From assembly GCA_010909165.1 (NCBI GenBank), contig VJWM01000151.1, positions 310,001-374,000 on the forward strand: a DNA stretch of 64,000 bases. Direction: 5' to 3'. Source of the stretch: Anthoceros angustus (Eukaryota > Streptophyta > Anthocerotopsida > Anthocerotales > Anthocerotaceae). Positions within the stretch are counted from its first letter, which is position 1. Each line of letters opens with the position of its first letter. A model generated the notes under the pieces. That model was not told where the DNA came from. It did not search any database and worked only from the letters and a program-made list of their open reading frames with translations. This document shows positions 33,890 to 45,164 of the stretch, piece after piece. The position numbers were made by a program, and so were the translations under genes.

Positions 33890-34830
33890 TCAAAGCACAA
33901 CGGTGGCGGTGATGAGGCTCACGAGGCCCGAGTATCGGCAGGTTTTGAGGCTCAGGAGATCGCTGATGTCCAGATTGAGCTGGATGCCCACAGCAGCCGG
34001 GTTGCCCCAAGTGTGAGACTGGCCAGTGCTGGTGGTGATTTTGATGCAGAGCAGCGGGCCTCCGTTTTCGCCCCAAATCGTGACCAACTGAACGACTTTC
34101 TCCACGGTTCCCAGCACCGTGCCGAGCACGCCGGCCACCAGTCCCTGGTTCAGCTTCAAGCTCTGCAAGACAGTCACAGGAAACGATGAGGCTGTTATGA
34201 AGTTGTCATGGCGGACAGTGAGATGGAGCCTGCTGGGGTGGGTTTGGAAATTGGTACTGACGACGTCGGCCGTGCCGAGGTTGAGGAGGCTGCAGCCGGT
34301 ACTGGGGTGGAGCGGAGATCCACGAGGGCCGTCAGCAACGAGCCGGCCGACAACAGGCTGAGATCGGCCCAGAGAAGGTCGATGCAGGCAATGCTGAGTT
34401 GGGCATTCACGTACACGTTGATCCCTGCCAGGACGGGTTCCACCAGGCCCAGCAGGCCGTCGCCATAGCTCACCTCGCCCGGGTGATGAGTGCCCCAGGT
34501 TACTGTCTGGGTACTCGACAGCAGCTTCCGGTAATGGTTCTGTGCAGCATGTTAATTCACGATAGTCAATAGCCTGGAGCAGGAGTCTGTCAAAATTTAC
34601 CGTACGAGGGAATCGGTCATGTGGACGAACCTGGTTGGATGAAGCTTCAGCCACGTTTGCTACAAACGAGCCGAAAATCTGCAGGAATGTAATGCGAGCC
34701 GATTCTGTCAGCAGACTAGACCTTTGCAGCAACCACATGATACAGTGAGTAGTGCCTCACGGAAGTGTAGAACGATGGGTATTGGTCTCACAGCAAGGAT
34801 GATCAGGAGGGCGGCCGTCTTGGAAGCCAT
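33890..34830 (-). CDS. possible secreted protein of unknown family (exon structure uncertain)
   Basis: A start at 34830 gives MASKTAALLIILA, a good signal peptide, followed at once by a donor-like GTGAGACC. Downstream, frame 34473-34195 reads GLLGLVEPVLAGINVYVNAQ, and a Ser/Pro/Thr-rich stretch (about 34200-34290). The final frame, ending at 33890, reads LVAGVLGTVLGTVEKVVQLV and ICIKITTSTG-like residues to TATVVL-stop. A two- or three-intron gene for a small apoplastic protein is plausible (the layout recalls phylloplanin-like proteins), but I could not settle the exon joins. It lies between the two kinase units. Confidence 0.3.
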
Positions 34831-37367
34831 TGTTGCAGAAGTTGTGTTGTGGGACAGGCCTGGAACAGTGGAATGCTTGTATGTAGCAGGAAATGGAACA
34901 ATTTATAGTGAGGACGGGATAAGGAGCAGCTGTACACGACGATGGACCCAGGACGCACACATTTTTTAGTGTTACAAGGCTGAATGGCCAGTGTTGATAT
35001 TCCGTCCAAGCGTGAAGGAATGTCAGAAATTGGTTGGTCTACACTGGCTCCGTCCTCTTCGGCGCGTGTGGAAACATCTTGGCTGACTCCTATGGAATGT
35101 GGCATTCAGAGCTCCCCATTTTTTAAAGGCATGCTACATGTACCGTTGAGAAGTTCGGCGTTACAGCTCTTGACATCTGTGTCCAAGCTCCTCAAGGTTG
35201 TCAGACTTCCCATGTGCAGGGATCGAGACTGCGAAGTTTCGTCTTACGACATTGAAGAATGCGCGTGCTCTGACATGGGTTGGCGTTTGAGCTGTCGTCC
35301 GCAGAGTCACAGACCACGTTCTTAGGTATGTACATCCCTGGATCCTCACTTAGATCTGTATGTGTACGTAGCCCTTCGTCAAAGTATCTTTTGTCTTATT
35401 TCTATAATTATATTTTACCACTACGTTAGACCCTAGATTCCGACAGACGTACATAGTATTCAATGTAAACTAAGATCTATGGGCAGAGCTAGCAAACGGA
35501 ACTGTGATGTGTGCAAAGGAGTTTATGGATCCTGAGCTAGCAAACGGAACTGTGATGTGTGCAAACGAGATTATGGATCCTTCCTTCTCTACTCCCCACT
35601 GCCCATCCGCAAAAACCCCTGAACGCCGCTAACTGTCTGTAAAGGTACAAGGAGAGATGACCGCAAGAAACCTTTCGTGATCTAACCTACTGAGGGTGGA
35701 CAAATTAATTTGTCAGGCCACAGCCTTTCCAGCACTGGAGACAGTCGACTCCAGTTCAGCTTGCAGAGAGTTTTCGCTCGAAGCCGACGACAACTCGGAA
35801 CGGTCAGTACTTGCTTGCTCACTACTTTCTCCTTGCCGAATGCTGCCGCAAGGTTGGTCGTTGCTTGGGAGCAACAGCCCAAAGGGTCTTCCTCACTTCA
35901 TTTCCCACCATGCGTTGCCCTTCAGTAGCCATGTCATGGGCAGGAGTCAGGGAACCAGCAACTCCTGATGGCATGGCCACTGAAGGTTCAGGCCTGTTGG
36001 GGACCTGCATTCGAAGAGGATGAAGAGCGAGCAATAAGATAACTGATAACAGGATAGATGGATGATTCCCCATTCTGATGTGTACACATCCCGAAGAATA
36101 GATGTGCACAGGGAACTGCCCCAAATGACTCCAGATGGCAATGAATCAATTGTTGTCCCGTCCACCAAAAAGGACGGCATGCATGTGTGTTGCCACACAC
36201 TGATGCCAAATAGGTAGAATCCCCCTCCACGGACAGTCTGCATCTAATCAGGATAGATTTGAGCTCCCTTGCGTGGGGGCTCTTGAACATGGCATTGGGC
36301 GGCCTGGTGGTGAGTCGAAGGAGTGGATACTGCTGCTTGTGCCTCCCGCATGCTTACTGGCTTCCAAGTTCCTCATCAGCATGGACCTGCAGCTTGATGA
36401 GCTATGGTCTTGATACGCCTACTTTGGAAGGGTAGGCCTGGATCCCTCCGGCCCTGATAATAGGCTTAGGTGTTCTACCTTCTTAGGATAGAAGCCGCAC
36501 TTGTGCCATTTGAGTACAGTCTGTGGTCTTGCGGGCAATTCATTCTTTCAGCAAGGCTGTATGCGAGTCTCTTCGTCCTAACCTTCGGCCTAGGGCAAGA
36601 AGTCCTCGCGCCGATTGGAACCTGAGAATGCCGGTTCCTATGTGCTGTTGGGAACACCTATGCCAGAACCTGTATGCGGCATGATGTGGATAGATAGAGG
36701 GGGTGAGAAATTCAACAGGTGCTTGGAAGAAGTGAAACGGAAGGTGCACGATTTCATAGGTCTGACATTTTTCCAAAGCTCAGGAGCAAGAATACGAGGT
36801 TGAAGGAGTAAGGAGGCCATGTCCCTCCAAACAGCGCTGGTGCTGAGGGCAGTGTGTGAGCAGGGGAGGGGATCTGTCTTGTGTGGACATCCGGAGAAAC
36901 TGGCTTCGGCGTACGTTCTGCTGAACAGAATGGTGGGCGACTTCTATAGTTACCATGTTTTCCTATGCATGTGCAATGTACATGTTGTTCATGTGGGGAT
37001 CGGCATTAACCTCAACAGGACGGAGAAAATAGGGGAATAGCCAGGGGATCTCCGTCATGGTGTTTAATGCGCCGTCACACCGACGTGGTGTTCAAGGCTA
37101 CGTCACATTGTGACAGTGAAGCGGGCGCACGATTGGGAATGCAGGGAGAAGAAGAACATTTTGTACTAGGCGAATGTGTTGTGGGCTTCGGAACACATCC
37201 CGTGGTACTGGTCTCCTCTTTTTCACTGTTCCCGATCCAGAAAGTTTTGGCGAGTTTGACTTCGGTCTTTGTGCCGACAAATTCCTGTTGAAAGATTGCT
37301 TGTGGTTTGAACCTGTTGGCCGTGGTCCGTTCTTGTCCAAACATGAACTGTCCTGCCCGACAGATAG
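34831..37367. other. no gene recognised between the secreted-type ORF and unit B
   Basis: Short ORFs only. Holds the 48-bp tandem duplication at 35486-35581. The plus-strand stretch 37174-37386 (with DPESFGEFDFGLCADKF) lies just upstream of the unit B membrane segment, where the LRR ectodomain would be expected, but does not resemble LRRs. Confidence 0.4.
35486..35581. repeat. tandem duplication, period 48 bp
   Basis: GAGCTAGCAAACGGAACTGT... repeated at 35486 and 35534, with three mismatches near ...GTGCAAA(G/C)GAG(T/A)TTATGGATCC. A recent slip-type duplication. Confidence 0.9.
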
Positions 37368-38430
37368 ATGTTACATAGAAGGGTGACCCATATGGTCCAC
37401 CAGCGCCTCCTCTTACTCATCTATCCTGTGGTTGCAGCTGTATTGCTTTGCACGGGGAGTTTTTTGCTCCTCGTCTGGAGATGGAGGGTGTATTCCAGAA
37501 AGCACCAGCAAGATGCAGACTTGATTGCCATGCTGCTTGAGAGGGAAACCGTGACGGTGATGCCCCTTTGGAAACTCCACAGGGCCACCTCCAACTTTTC
37601 AGAGTCAGCCCAGATCGGAGTGGGCGGCTTCGGCACGGTCTACACTGGCAAGCTCGCTGATGGCACACAGGTAGCCATCAAGAAGGGCAAGCCTGAAGGC
37701 TCCCCTGAGTACAAGCAGCAGTTTCTCAATGAGGTCAGGATTCTGTCCGGAGTGTGGTGAAGCTGCTGGGCTGTTCCTTGGAGAACAAAATTGCTCTTCT
37801 TGTCTTCGAGTTTGTCGCCAACGGCACACTGCAGGAACACCTGCAAGGGAAGAGAGAAAGATTTTCTCCGCTGAGTTGGAGGCAACGCCTTCTTATAGCG
37901 GTTTAGACATCCGATGCCCTGGCGTATCTCCATTCTTCTGCCGACCCTCCCGTCTTCCATCGAGATGTCAAGTCTTCAAATATTCTCCTCGACGATGACC
38001 TCAATGCCAAGGTGGCAGATTTCGGCATCTCCAAGCTGGCTCCGAGGAAGGAAGCCACTCATATTTCCACAGTCGCAATGGGCACCATGGGCTACATCGA
38101 TCCGGATTACTATGTCAGCTTCCGGCTCACTCCCAAGAGCGATGTCTACAGCTTCGGCATTGTGCTGCTGGAACTCATGTCCGCAAAGCCTGCTGTTGAT
38201 TTTGAGAGAGGATATGACGAGGCTAGCTTGGCGAACCTGGCTTTTTCTGCTATGGACAGGGGGAACTGGGAAGGACTGATCGACCCTGTGTTGGCGGACA
38301 CATGTAGTTTAGCCAATGGGAAGGCATCCGTAGACTGTGTGGGCGCTGTGGCTGTCAGGTGCTTGGCCTTCAGATCCCGAAATCGTCCCGATGTGAGGCA
38401 GGTCTGGAAGGTGTTGCAAACCGTCTGGCT
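37368..38430 (+). pseudogene. WAKL-like receptor kinase, unit B (broken, LRRs absent)
   Basis: Starts with a membrane segment (LLLIYPVVAAVLLCTGSFLL) followed by WRWRVYSRKHQQD and a kinase with GVGGFGTVYTGKL and VAIKKG. A 13-base deletion at about 37756 (GGAGTG|TGGTGAAG, compared with unit A) breaks the frame. An in-frame TAG occurs at 37903 (GCGGTTTAG against GCGCTTCAG in A). From 38012 the frame is open again: VADFGISKLAP, TMGYIDPDYY, SDVYSFGIVLLEL, and through the end of the kinase (NRPDVRQVWKVLQTVW). Where unit A has ten LRRs, this copy has unrelated sequence. Pseudogene of the same receptor family, broken at different places from unit A, so decay happened independently after duplication. 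Confidence 0.8.
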
Positions 38431-39960
38431 CCACTGGGAGACAGACGCCTGCTTCCGATTGGATCATGTCCGCCATGATCTGCAGCCGCAGAATGCTTAC
38501 TGTGATGTCAATTCTTTAGAGGACTGCATCTCTCCGCAACAAAGTTCTAACATTGTAGAAGCCAGTACCATGCAGTCAGTGAAAATGATCGGAATGGTAT
38601 GCTCAAAATTTCTTTCTCCTCTGCGTGACACAATATGCTTACAACCATCCGCACTGTATGATTAGCCAGAAACGCATCCGACTCATATTTACAATTAAAT
38701 CCGGCCTAACTGTGGACGGAAAATCTCTCGTCAGTGTCGTGCACTCTCACAGTCTCCACTGGCGTGATGGAGTCAGGTGCTGGATGACCAGATTGGTCAT
38801 CTGTGCACTGTCTAGGTCTGATAATTTTGTGGATGTGCTCCACCCGTTTCGAGGCCTTCCCTGAGCCTTCGGATAATTGGGCAAAGCCTGCATAGTTGTA
38901 CTTTGCCAGATTTCTTCCTAGCGTAAGCTGCACGACAGTATGATCCAGAGGCTGGAACGCGCAACAGCTTCCATCTGTAGAAACAGTTGCATCATGTCGC
39001 ATTGGAAGATGTCGAAGGCCAACACATTTCAGACTGAGGATCTGTTTACCAAACGGATCCTGCGGACCACATTGTCCAGCCTGTTTCTAGATCTGCTAGA
39101 TTTGTTTGGCTCTTGTTTACTTCTTCGTTTCTCCTCTTCCAGTTGTGGCCTTCATGCACACAAAACAAAGTGTGTTCCTTGCATGATGCTGCTGCAAATC
39201 CGAGACACTAGAATGTACAAAGGCATCAAGAAAACCAGGATGAAGCTGTTGACCTCAGAGTCTCAGACAGAGGACCACAAAGATTAAGGGCACAATGCTC
39301 CTAGGAATGCTCTTTAAAAGGTTTCCGAAAGATAAAATAGACAGAGGGAAGACCTCCTCAGCTCCAGCTTAGACTTGCCCATCCTCTTCATCACCCTCGC
39401 CTAGCTGACTTGGCCTTCCGATCCCTCTCTTCGTCCAGTCCACCTTTCACGGACTTGCAGTCACGTTTAAGCGTGAGCTTAAACGACTCCCCGTACCCGC
39501 AGTAGCCAGTCTCCTTGTAGTCTTTGCAAATATCTTGGGTGATCAACCTTCACAGACCATCTGAGAGCCGAAGATCCGAACGGCCTATGAGCACCCCAAT
39601 AATCCCTCTCAGAACAATTTTGCGGTCCGCACCGACTTCTTGAAGTGTGTAAGCGGCCGTCACCGGTAGACAAAGCTATCAGAACCGGTTACAATTGCAC
39701 TCAAAGAATCGCTGCTGTCGTCAACCCATAATCGTCTCAGCAAGCTCCGATGCCATCACGCCACTGGGCCTGCTCGTCCAAGCTTTCTGGCTCACGCAGA
39801 GCAGCCAGCTGGGCATTTAGCTCCTGGCGAGCAAACGTCTGCCGCCAGAGATTCACGCTGCTGGGCTGCACCGGTAGATTTCTTGCTTGGACATGCCTTT
39901 CGCCTGACAGGACATGGCTCCAGAGCATCAAAGAACCTTTCATGGTACATACGTGCACCT
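38431..39960. repeat. 3' flank of unit B, homologous to 30516-31660
   Basis: Collinear with the flank of unit A (see that entry). Contains an insertion of about 200 bases at roughly 39455-39640, absent from A, that carries a CCCH zinc-finger fragment. Confidence 0.7.
39460..39600 (-). pseudogene. fragment of a CWC24/RNF113-type CCCH zinc-finger gene
   Basis: Minus strand 39537-39478 reads DICKDYKETGYCGYGES, which matches the start of the CCCH finger of RNF113/CWC24 spliceosome-associated ubiquitin ligases (CKDYKETGYCGYGDSCKF). Here the third Cys is Phe. A stop lies a few codons upstream and no RING domain is nearby. It is a short captured fragment. Confidence 0.6.
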
Positions 39961-40016
39961 ATCAAACTGGGCTTCCATACATAGGGCTGCATTCATCTTC
40001 GTCCACGCTTGAAATG

Positions 40017-40560
40017 CTTGCTGCTGCAGTAGTCACCTCAGCCAAGGCCAAGGACTGGTACCTGTCAGAGCTGCCCCGCAACCCAGTCATATTGCAAAGG
40101 GTGCAAGAGGACCTGGATCAAGTGGTGGGCAGGAAGGATCGTGACCGAGGCGGAGGTGCCCAAGTTCCCAACCTCCATCTGCCAGGCAGTGGTGAAAGAG
40201 CTTTCCGGCTGCACCCGCTTCCGCCTTTAATGAACCCGCATGAAAATATCCAGTCATCCCAGGTGGGTGGCTACAACATTCCTGCTGGAACCGACAACGT
40301 TGTAGAATGTCTGGCGCATCGTTGGCGCAGCTGTGGTGCGGGACAGCTTCAGTTCTGGAAAACGGATTTGCCCGGAATGAACCTGGCGCTGGCCATGTTG
40401 CACTACACACTGGCCAGGCATTTGCAAGCCTTTGATTGGGTACTCCCGGGTGGCCAGGCTCCTCATAATTTGGGCATGAAGGAGAGATTCAGGCTCATCA
40501 CCGTGTCTCGAGCCACTCCCTTCCTGGCTGTGCCGCAACCGAGCCTCGATCCCAAATCTC
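40017..40560 (+). pseudogene. cytochrome P450 C-terminal fragment
   Basis: Reads NPVILQRVQEDLDQVVGR (J helix/J' region), RLHPLPPLMNPHE, GGYNIPAGTDNVVE, then LPGMNLALAMLHYTLARHLQ and AFDWVLPGGQ, the order of a microsomal plant P450 (A-type). A frameshift lies between VVGRKDR and RLHPL. The heme-ligand region reads KTDLPG where CPG is expected, so the essential Cys is gone. Inserted between the kinase flank and the ALS3-like gene of unit B; absent from unit A. Confidence 0.8.
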
Positions 40561-40730
40561 TCTCAGTGCTTCTTCTCCTTCTGGTTCCATGCTGTTCCCC
40601 AAGTCCTGCATTTCAGATGAAGCTGAACACCAGGTCCCAAGCAGGTCTCTCCAAAATGATCCGAGCCCTGGTCTACATCTGCGGTGTTGCCCAAGCTTCG
40701 AAGATATTGAACACGTCGAATGCCATGATG

Positions 40731-42006
40731 TCAACTTTGCAGGGGCAACAATTGCAGAGTTCTGGAGAAGAGAAGTTTGCTACCCACGATTGCAGCAATC
40801 ATACAAGTGAGGACCGAGGTACCCAGCCCTACATTTAGCATTTGGATCTGCAGCTGCACAGCATCAAGAGGAGGCGTGCCCCCGAGAATCATCCCTGTCA
40901 TGACACCAGGCATGGAGACCAGACCCATGGTCTTCAGAGCATCGAGCTGAGGAGCCAAGCCCAGGGCCAGAGCTCTCTTCACGTGGGGCTGGATGGCCTG
41001 CTGGGGAGTCGCACCCAAGGCCAGGGCAACCTCAATCTGAAACAGACGGCACCATCTATCACTGAAAACCCTTGGTGAAGGGAACCATGCATACGCGTGC
41101 TGCACAGGAGTGTAGTACCACAAACCTGCTTTTCATGGGTAGACACTTCGTGATGGAGGGTGTCCAGAGTCATGCCAACCATGATCATGGCCATCCCGAG
41201 GAAATGAGCTACAGCAGGAACGACAAAGCCCACCGAACGAGGGAACACCTGCAGCGCCACCGTGCATGCCACTGGCAACAGCGAACCCAGCGTCAAGGAC
41301 ACCACCCCGACCAGATGGCTTTTCGGAAACTTGGAAGCCCTTTCACCAACAATGTGGCCAGCCACCAGAACCTGCAGAGTCACTCAATGTCATGAAAAGA
41401 ACTCGAAGACAGAAGTTCACAGCACCTAACAAGGAAGCTGTCCATCCCAAGTGCTCCAACTTCTCACCATTGCAAGCACAGACAGTGCACCCAACACTCT
41501 GCGATCTCCATCCAGCATGTACTTCAAAGTAGAGGAAAGAATCAGCAGCTGTGCTGTGCTCCGGGCCACCGCCACCTTGATGTCCTCCTCAAGACCCGTC
41601 TTCAACACGGTGGACACCGTGACAGCCAGAGCCACGGGCGCCGCACCAGCCACGAAGGTGCTCCAAGCCGAGGGCGACAGCAGCACCTGCCGCGCATTCC
41701 GTATGGCCACAACCTAACCAATTTCCAGGAAGGAAGCAGAGTGTCAATCAAGCCCTTCCCGCCATCCGTCCTCTGAGTCATCAGGACCAGACTCCAACAC
41801 GAAGAATCGACTGCGCGAGACAGACTCACCACCGCACCCTTCACAGCCGATGTCGCCGATACCAGACGCACGCATGCGCGAATCCGCCTGCTCGAAGGCC
41901 TGCCCCGGGCTACCAGAACCTTCCATGTCACGTGGCCGAGCCTGAAAGACGGAGATGGTCTCGTTGCTCCAACTGCAGAGCAGGGCCAGGTTGCCACATC
42001 CGCCAT
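40731..42006 (-). CDS. ALS3/STAR2-like membrane protein (UPF0014, FetB family), four exons
   Basis: Exons: 42006-41830, 41713-41468, 41371-41126 and 41036-40731. All introns are short, GT-AG and phase 0, giving 324 residues. Exons 2-4 align by eye with Arabidopsis ALS3: KVAVARSTAQLLILSSTLKY, then HFLGMAMIMVGMTLDTL, then VALALGATPQQAIQPHVKRA, GLVSMPGVMTGMILGGTPP and AVQLQIQMLN. The family forms the membrane part of a half-size ABC transporter partnered with a STAR1/FetA ATPase; in plants it is tied to aluminium tolerance and UDP-glucose transport. About seven hydrophobic segments are visible. The first exon (59 residues, start at 42006) is not conserved with ALS3 and is supported only by its match in the unit A copy and by splice phase. 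It may be a targeting extension. No stop or frame break seen, so this copy may be functional. Confidence 0.8.
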
Positions 42007-45000
42007 AGCCGGCCAGAAACCATCCGATTCGACGAAACGCTCGATTGTCAATCCCTTGCTCGAATGCTGAGAGTTGAGACCTGAGTCGTGGAAAGTAGCA
42101 CCTGACTGACTACCTAGTCCTACTACTTGTCGAATTTCCACCCCGACGTGCTAAATGCTTGAGATAGAGAACTCCGTGATTAAGCCCCTTGGGCTCGATC
42201 AGTACTGGGATGGGGAGCGAGAAGTCACTGTTCCCTTGGGTGGGTTGCTCTTGTTCACTGTTCATAGGGCATGGCACATGACGTATGGCCATTGCACATG
42301 ATGTATGGAGAAGAAGAAGAAGAATTTTATTTAAGTCCACTATGGATGGATTTTCAGTCATAGGACTTGGTACTTAATAACTTGTACCATGGTGTGCCTA
42401 AGCTACTTGCACCAAGGGCATTCATTCCCTTTAAGCACCCCATCTAAGTATCGCTCTAAGCGCAGGATGCTTAATAACGACGTTCTTATAAATGTGTGTC
42501 CATTTGGCCTAAGCCATTTGGACACTCATTTATGGGCCATGGAAAGATCGTGCCATATGGCCATGGGAAGAAGCTTTGGCATGGGCATCCACATGACTTA
42601 TGGGAACCGGAAAAGGCCTTTCTGGGCGAGTTCCCGAATGGTGGGCCCCATTGTTTAGTGCGGGTGTCCACATGGTGTTTAAGGCAAGATAGCCTTTGCA
42701 CATGTTACTATGTCTAGGTATTCCTAAAGCAACCCGATGTTTTCATTTACGTCTTTTTAGTGCAAATAAAAATCATTATCTCAGAAGTGTTTTCATTTAG
42801 GTTGGTTTAGAATACAACCTAATGTTGTCATTTACATATGTTGGTTTAGAATGTAGTGGGTATGAATTGTGATAAAATAAAAAATAAAAATAATATAGTG
42901 GGTATTAGTAACGTGGTCTTCTTCATACGTAGTATGTACAACTCAAATTATCTTTCAAATGCCCCCTCAGGGTTAAGTGGGTGACATGAATTTCCTTTCA
43001 TGTAGCTCAAGTTCATTCTTCTAGTGTCTCGGTGAGGAACGTATCTTTTCCTTTAGAGGATCAATTTCTTTTTTGTTTCCCTCCATACAATTCAAATTCT
43101 TTCTTGCTTCTTTCATACACCTCAAATGTTTTCTTGTTTTCCTTCATACTAGTAGAAATCTAAAGAATTTTGACAAGAAATCTCTAATAACTAAAAAGTC
43201 CATGTAAGGCAAAGGCCATGTAGGCTAAAGGCCAAGGCCAAGTAAATTACATGATTAGACTAAGAACTAAAGTATATTTAAGTTATTTTTTTTAAGTTAG
43301 TTTATGTAGTGCCTATATTATACAATTATACTAAATAGCTTTGAGTGCAAAACTATTGTTTGTGGATCCATGTTGTATGCTATGTATATTCAGTGCTAGG
43401 CTAGTGTCTTTGTGAGTGTCACTCCGTACCATGCTTCAATTGTGTTGTATTGGGTTTGTAAGTGTCATGACCCATCTTGCATTTATTGTAACATTGGGGT
43501 TTGTAAATATTCCTTACTTAAAGAGCTTCTCATTTTCTAACATCTCGAGAACCCATGAGAGCTTCGAGATCAAAGAATGGGGGAGAGGGCTAAGTGCCCA
43601 AACTCGTGTGTATTGATCACCAACACTATGTAATCTAATTCTCTTGTAAGCTTGTTATCCATTGTATGAGCTCTTACAGATATTCCAAGTGTCCTAGCTA
43701 AGACCATCAAAGTTTAACCCCTCTTTTTGCCTCCTCTTCAATAAAAAAATTGGTGTGAGAAGAAATTGTGTTACAGTTGTCTTTCGTGGAGAATTCCGCC
43801 CTCCATATTATAGAAAAAAAAATTAAAAATTTTTAACCATTATATCAGGTCCCAACCAAGAAGAATCTTTAAAAAAAACTTTATTAGCCTCTCAAGAAAT
43901 GGATGCCATTACTATGTGCATACTGATCCGATGGTTCATATTTTTTATGCGATGGAAAGGTCTTTTCTTGGATTATGTGACCTATACTTTTTAGGGAAAA
44001 CTAATATTTTAATTATTATGATTTATATGTTATTTTAGTTTTTGAAAAATAATATGGCATATAGTCTAAGAAAGGGCCTTTTCAAGACACTAAACAATTA
44101 GAGCATCGGCTGAGTAACAAGGTAATAATAACTTTTATTTTATGAAGGGTTTGTGAGTTTTTTAAAAGATGTTTTTACATTTTGAAGAGATATATTGATC
44201 AAAAGTTTTCAGTTATTTTTTATGACATAGAGGATATAAATTTTCATAAAAGATAACCTCCGGTCATATAAAAATTATACACAATATTAAAGAAACATAA
44301 TTTCGATTTGAGTGGGTTGAACATAACGGGATTGAACTACTACTATAGAGCATTAATTGCAAGACCACGAGGACGCCTTGGGGAGGGAAGACATATATGA
44401 AGAAATGGTACTTGTTGGTTTGCTTCCCATCCACGCTAGTGTACATGGAACTCTGGCACTTCCATAACACCAAGTGAGTGTGGCGCCATAGCATGCGTCA
44501 TAAGGCGAGTTCCACTTGCCATGCTTTATTCCAAATGATGTGAATGTCCAAGGCTTCCCACACTCGGGCATGACATGCTTCCTGGCCACTCGGCCACAAG
44601 CACTAGTGTGTTAGAATCAGTAATGTGATCACTCGAAAATTAAGGCCTAGGTGATTCGTGGTACAGTATGCCAAGGCACAACAAAAGCTTGTTCTTCGCA
44701 TTGCCTGCATGATCAGGTGTACGCAATGAATAATGCAACTTCCACTGCTGGTGGAAGTTGCATCGCCTAAAACGGGTAGAGTTTGTGGCCCTCAGAACTT
44801 TCGTTCAACGGAGAGAGCTGAGTATCCTTCTCAAAGAGCAACCAGGGCGTGTAGAGGAAGAGTTGGCAATTAGAGTTGTATCAGCACAAGCCCGCTTGAC
44901 CGACGAGGAGGAGAAGTTTGCGGAAGTAGGCCTTCGCACTTGGAAGTGCAGAGAAGAGGTTCACCAGGTCACCGTGGAGCCCTCGCAAGTAGAGGAGGAT

Positions 45001-45164
45001 GAAACAGTAGAGGATGCATCTGAGCATTGTACGTCGATCGATTCATGTCGCCTGAACCCCGACGGCCGACTGCACTCCTTGTATGGTCTCCAAGAGGGGC
45101 ATTGTAATGAGCTATAACGAGGAGAAGTGAAGCGTTTCTGTGGAGATTTGGAGAGTTCGTTCGT
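42007..45164. other. gene-free, AT-rich spacer with dispersed repeats
   Basis: At 42310-42345 a short (AAG)n run beside TTTTATTTAAGTCCACTATGGATGG matches the repeat at 22376-22410. From 42720 to 44300 the DNA is AT-rich with no coding signal; a poly(A)-signal-like AATAAAAAAA occurs at 43741. The plus-strand ORF 44758-45117 (119 residues, helical, KFAEVGLRTWKCREEVHQ) has no recognised family and I do not call it a gene. Confidence 0.5.

Noticed and set aside
44758-45117. 119-residue plus-strand ORF beside the SOBIR1-like gene
   Set aside because: Helical composition but no recognisable family, no splice or promoter support, and it lies in the 3' flank of the opposite-strand gene.
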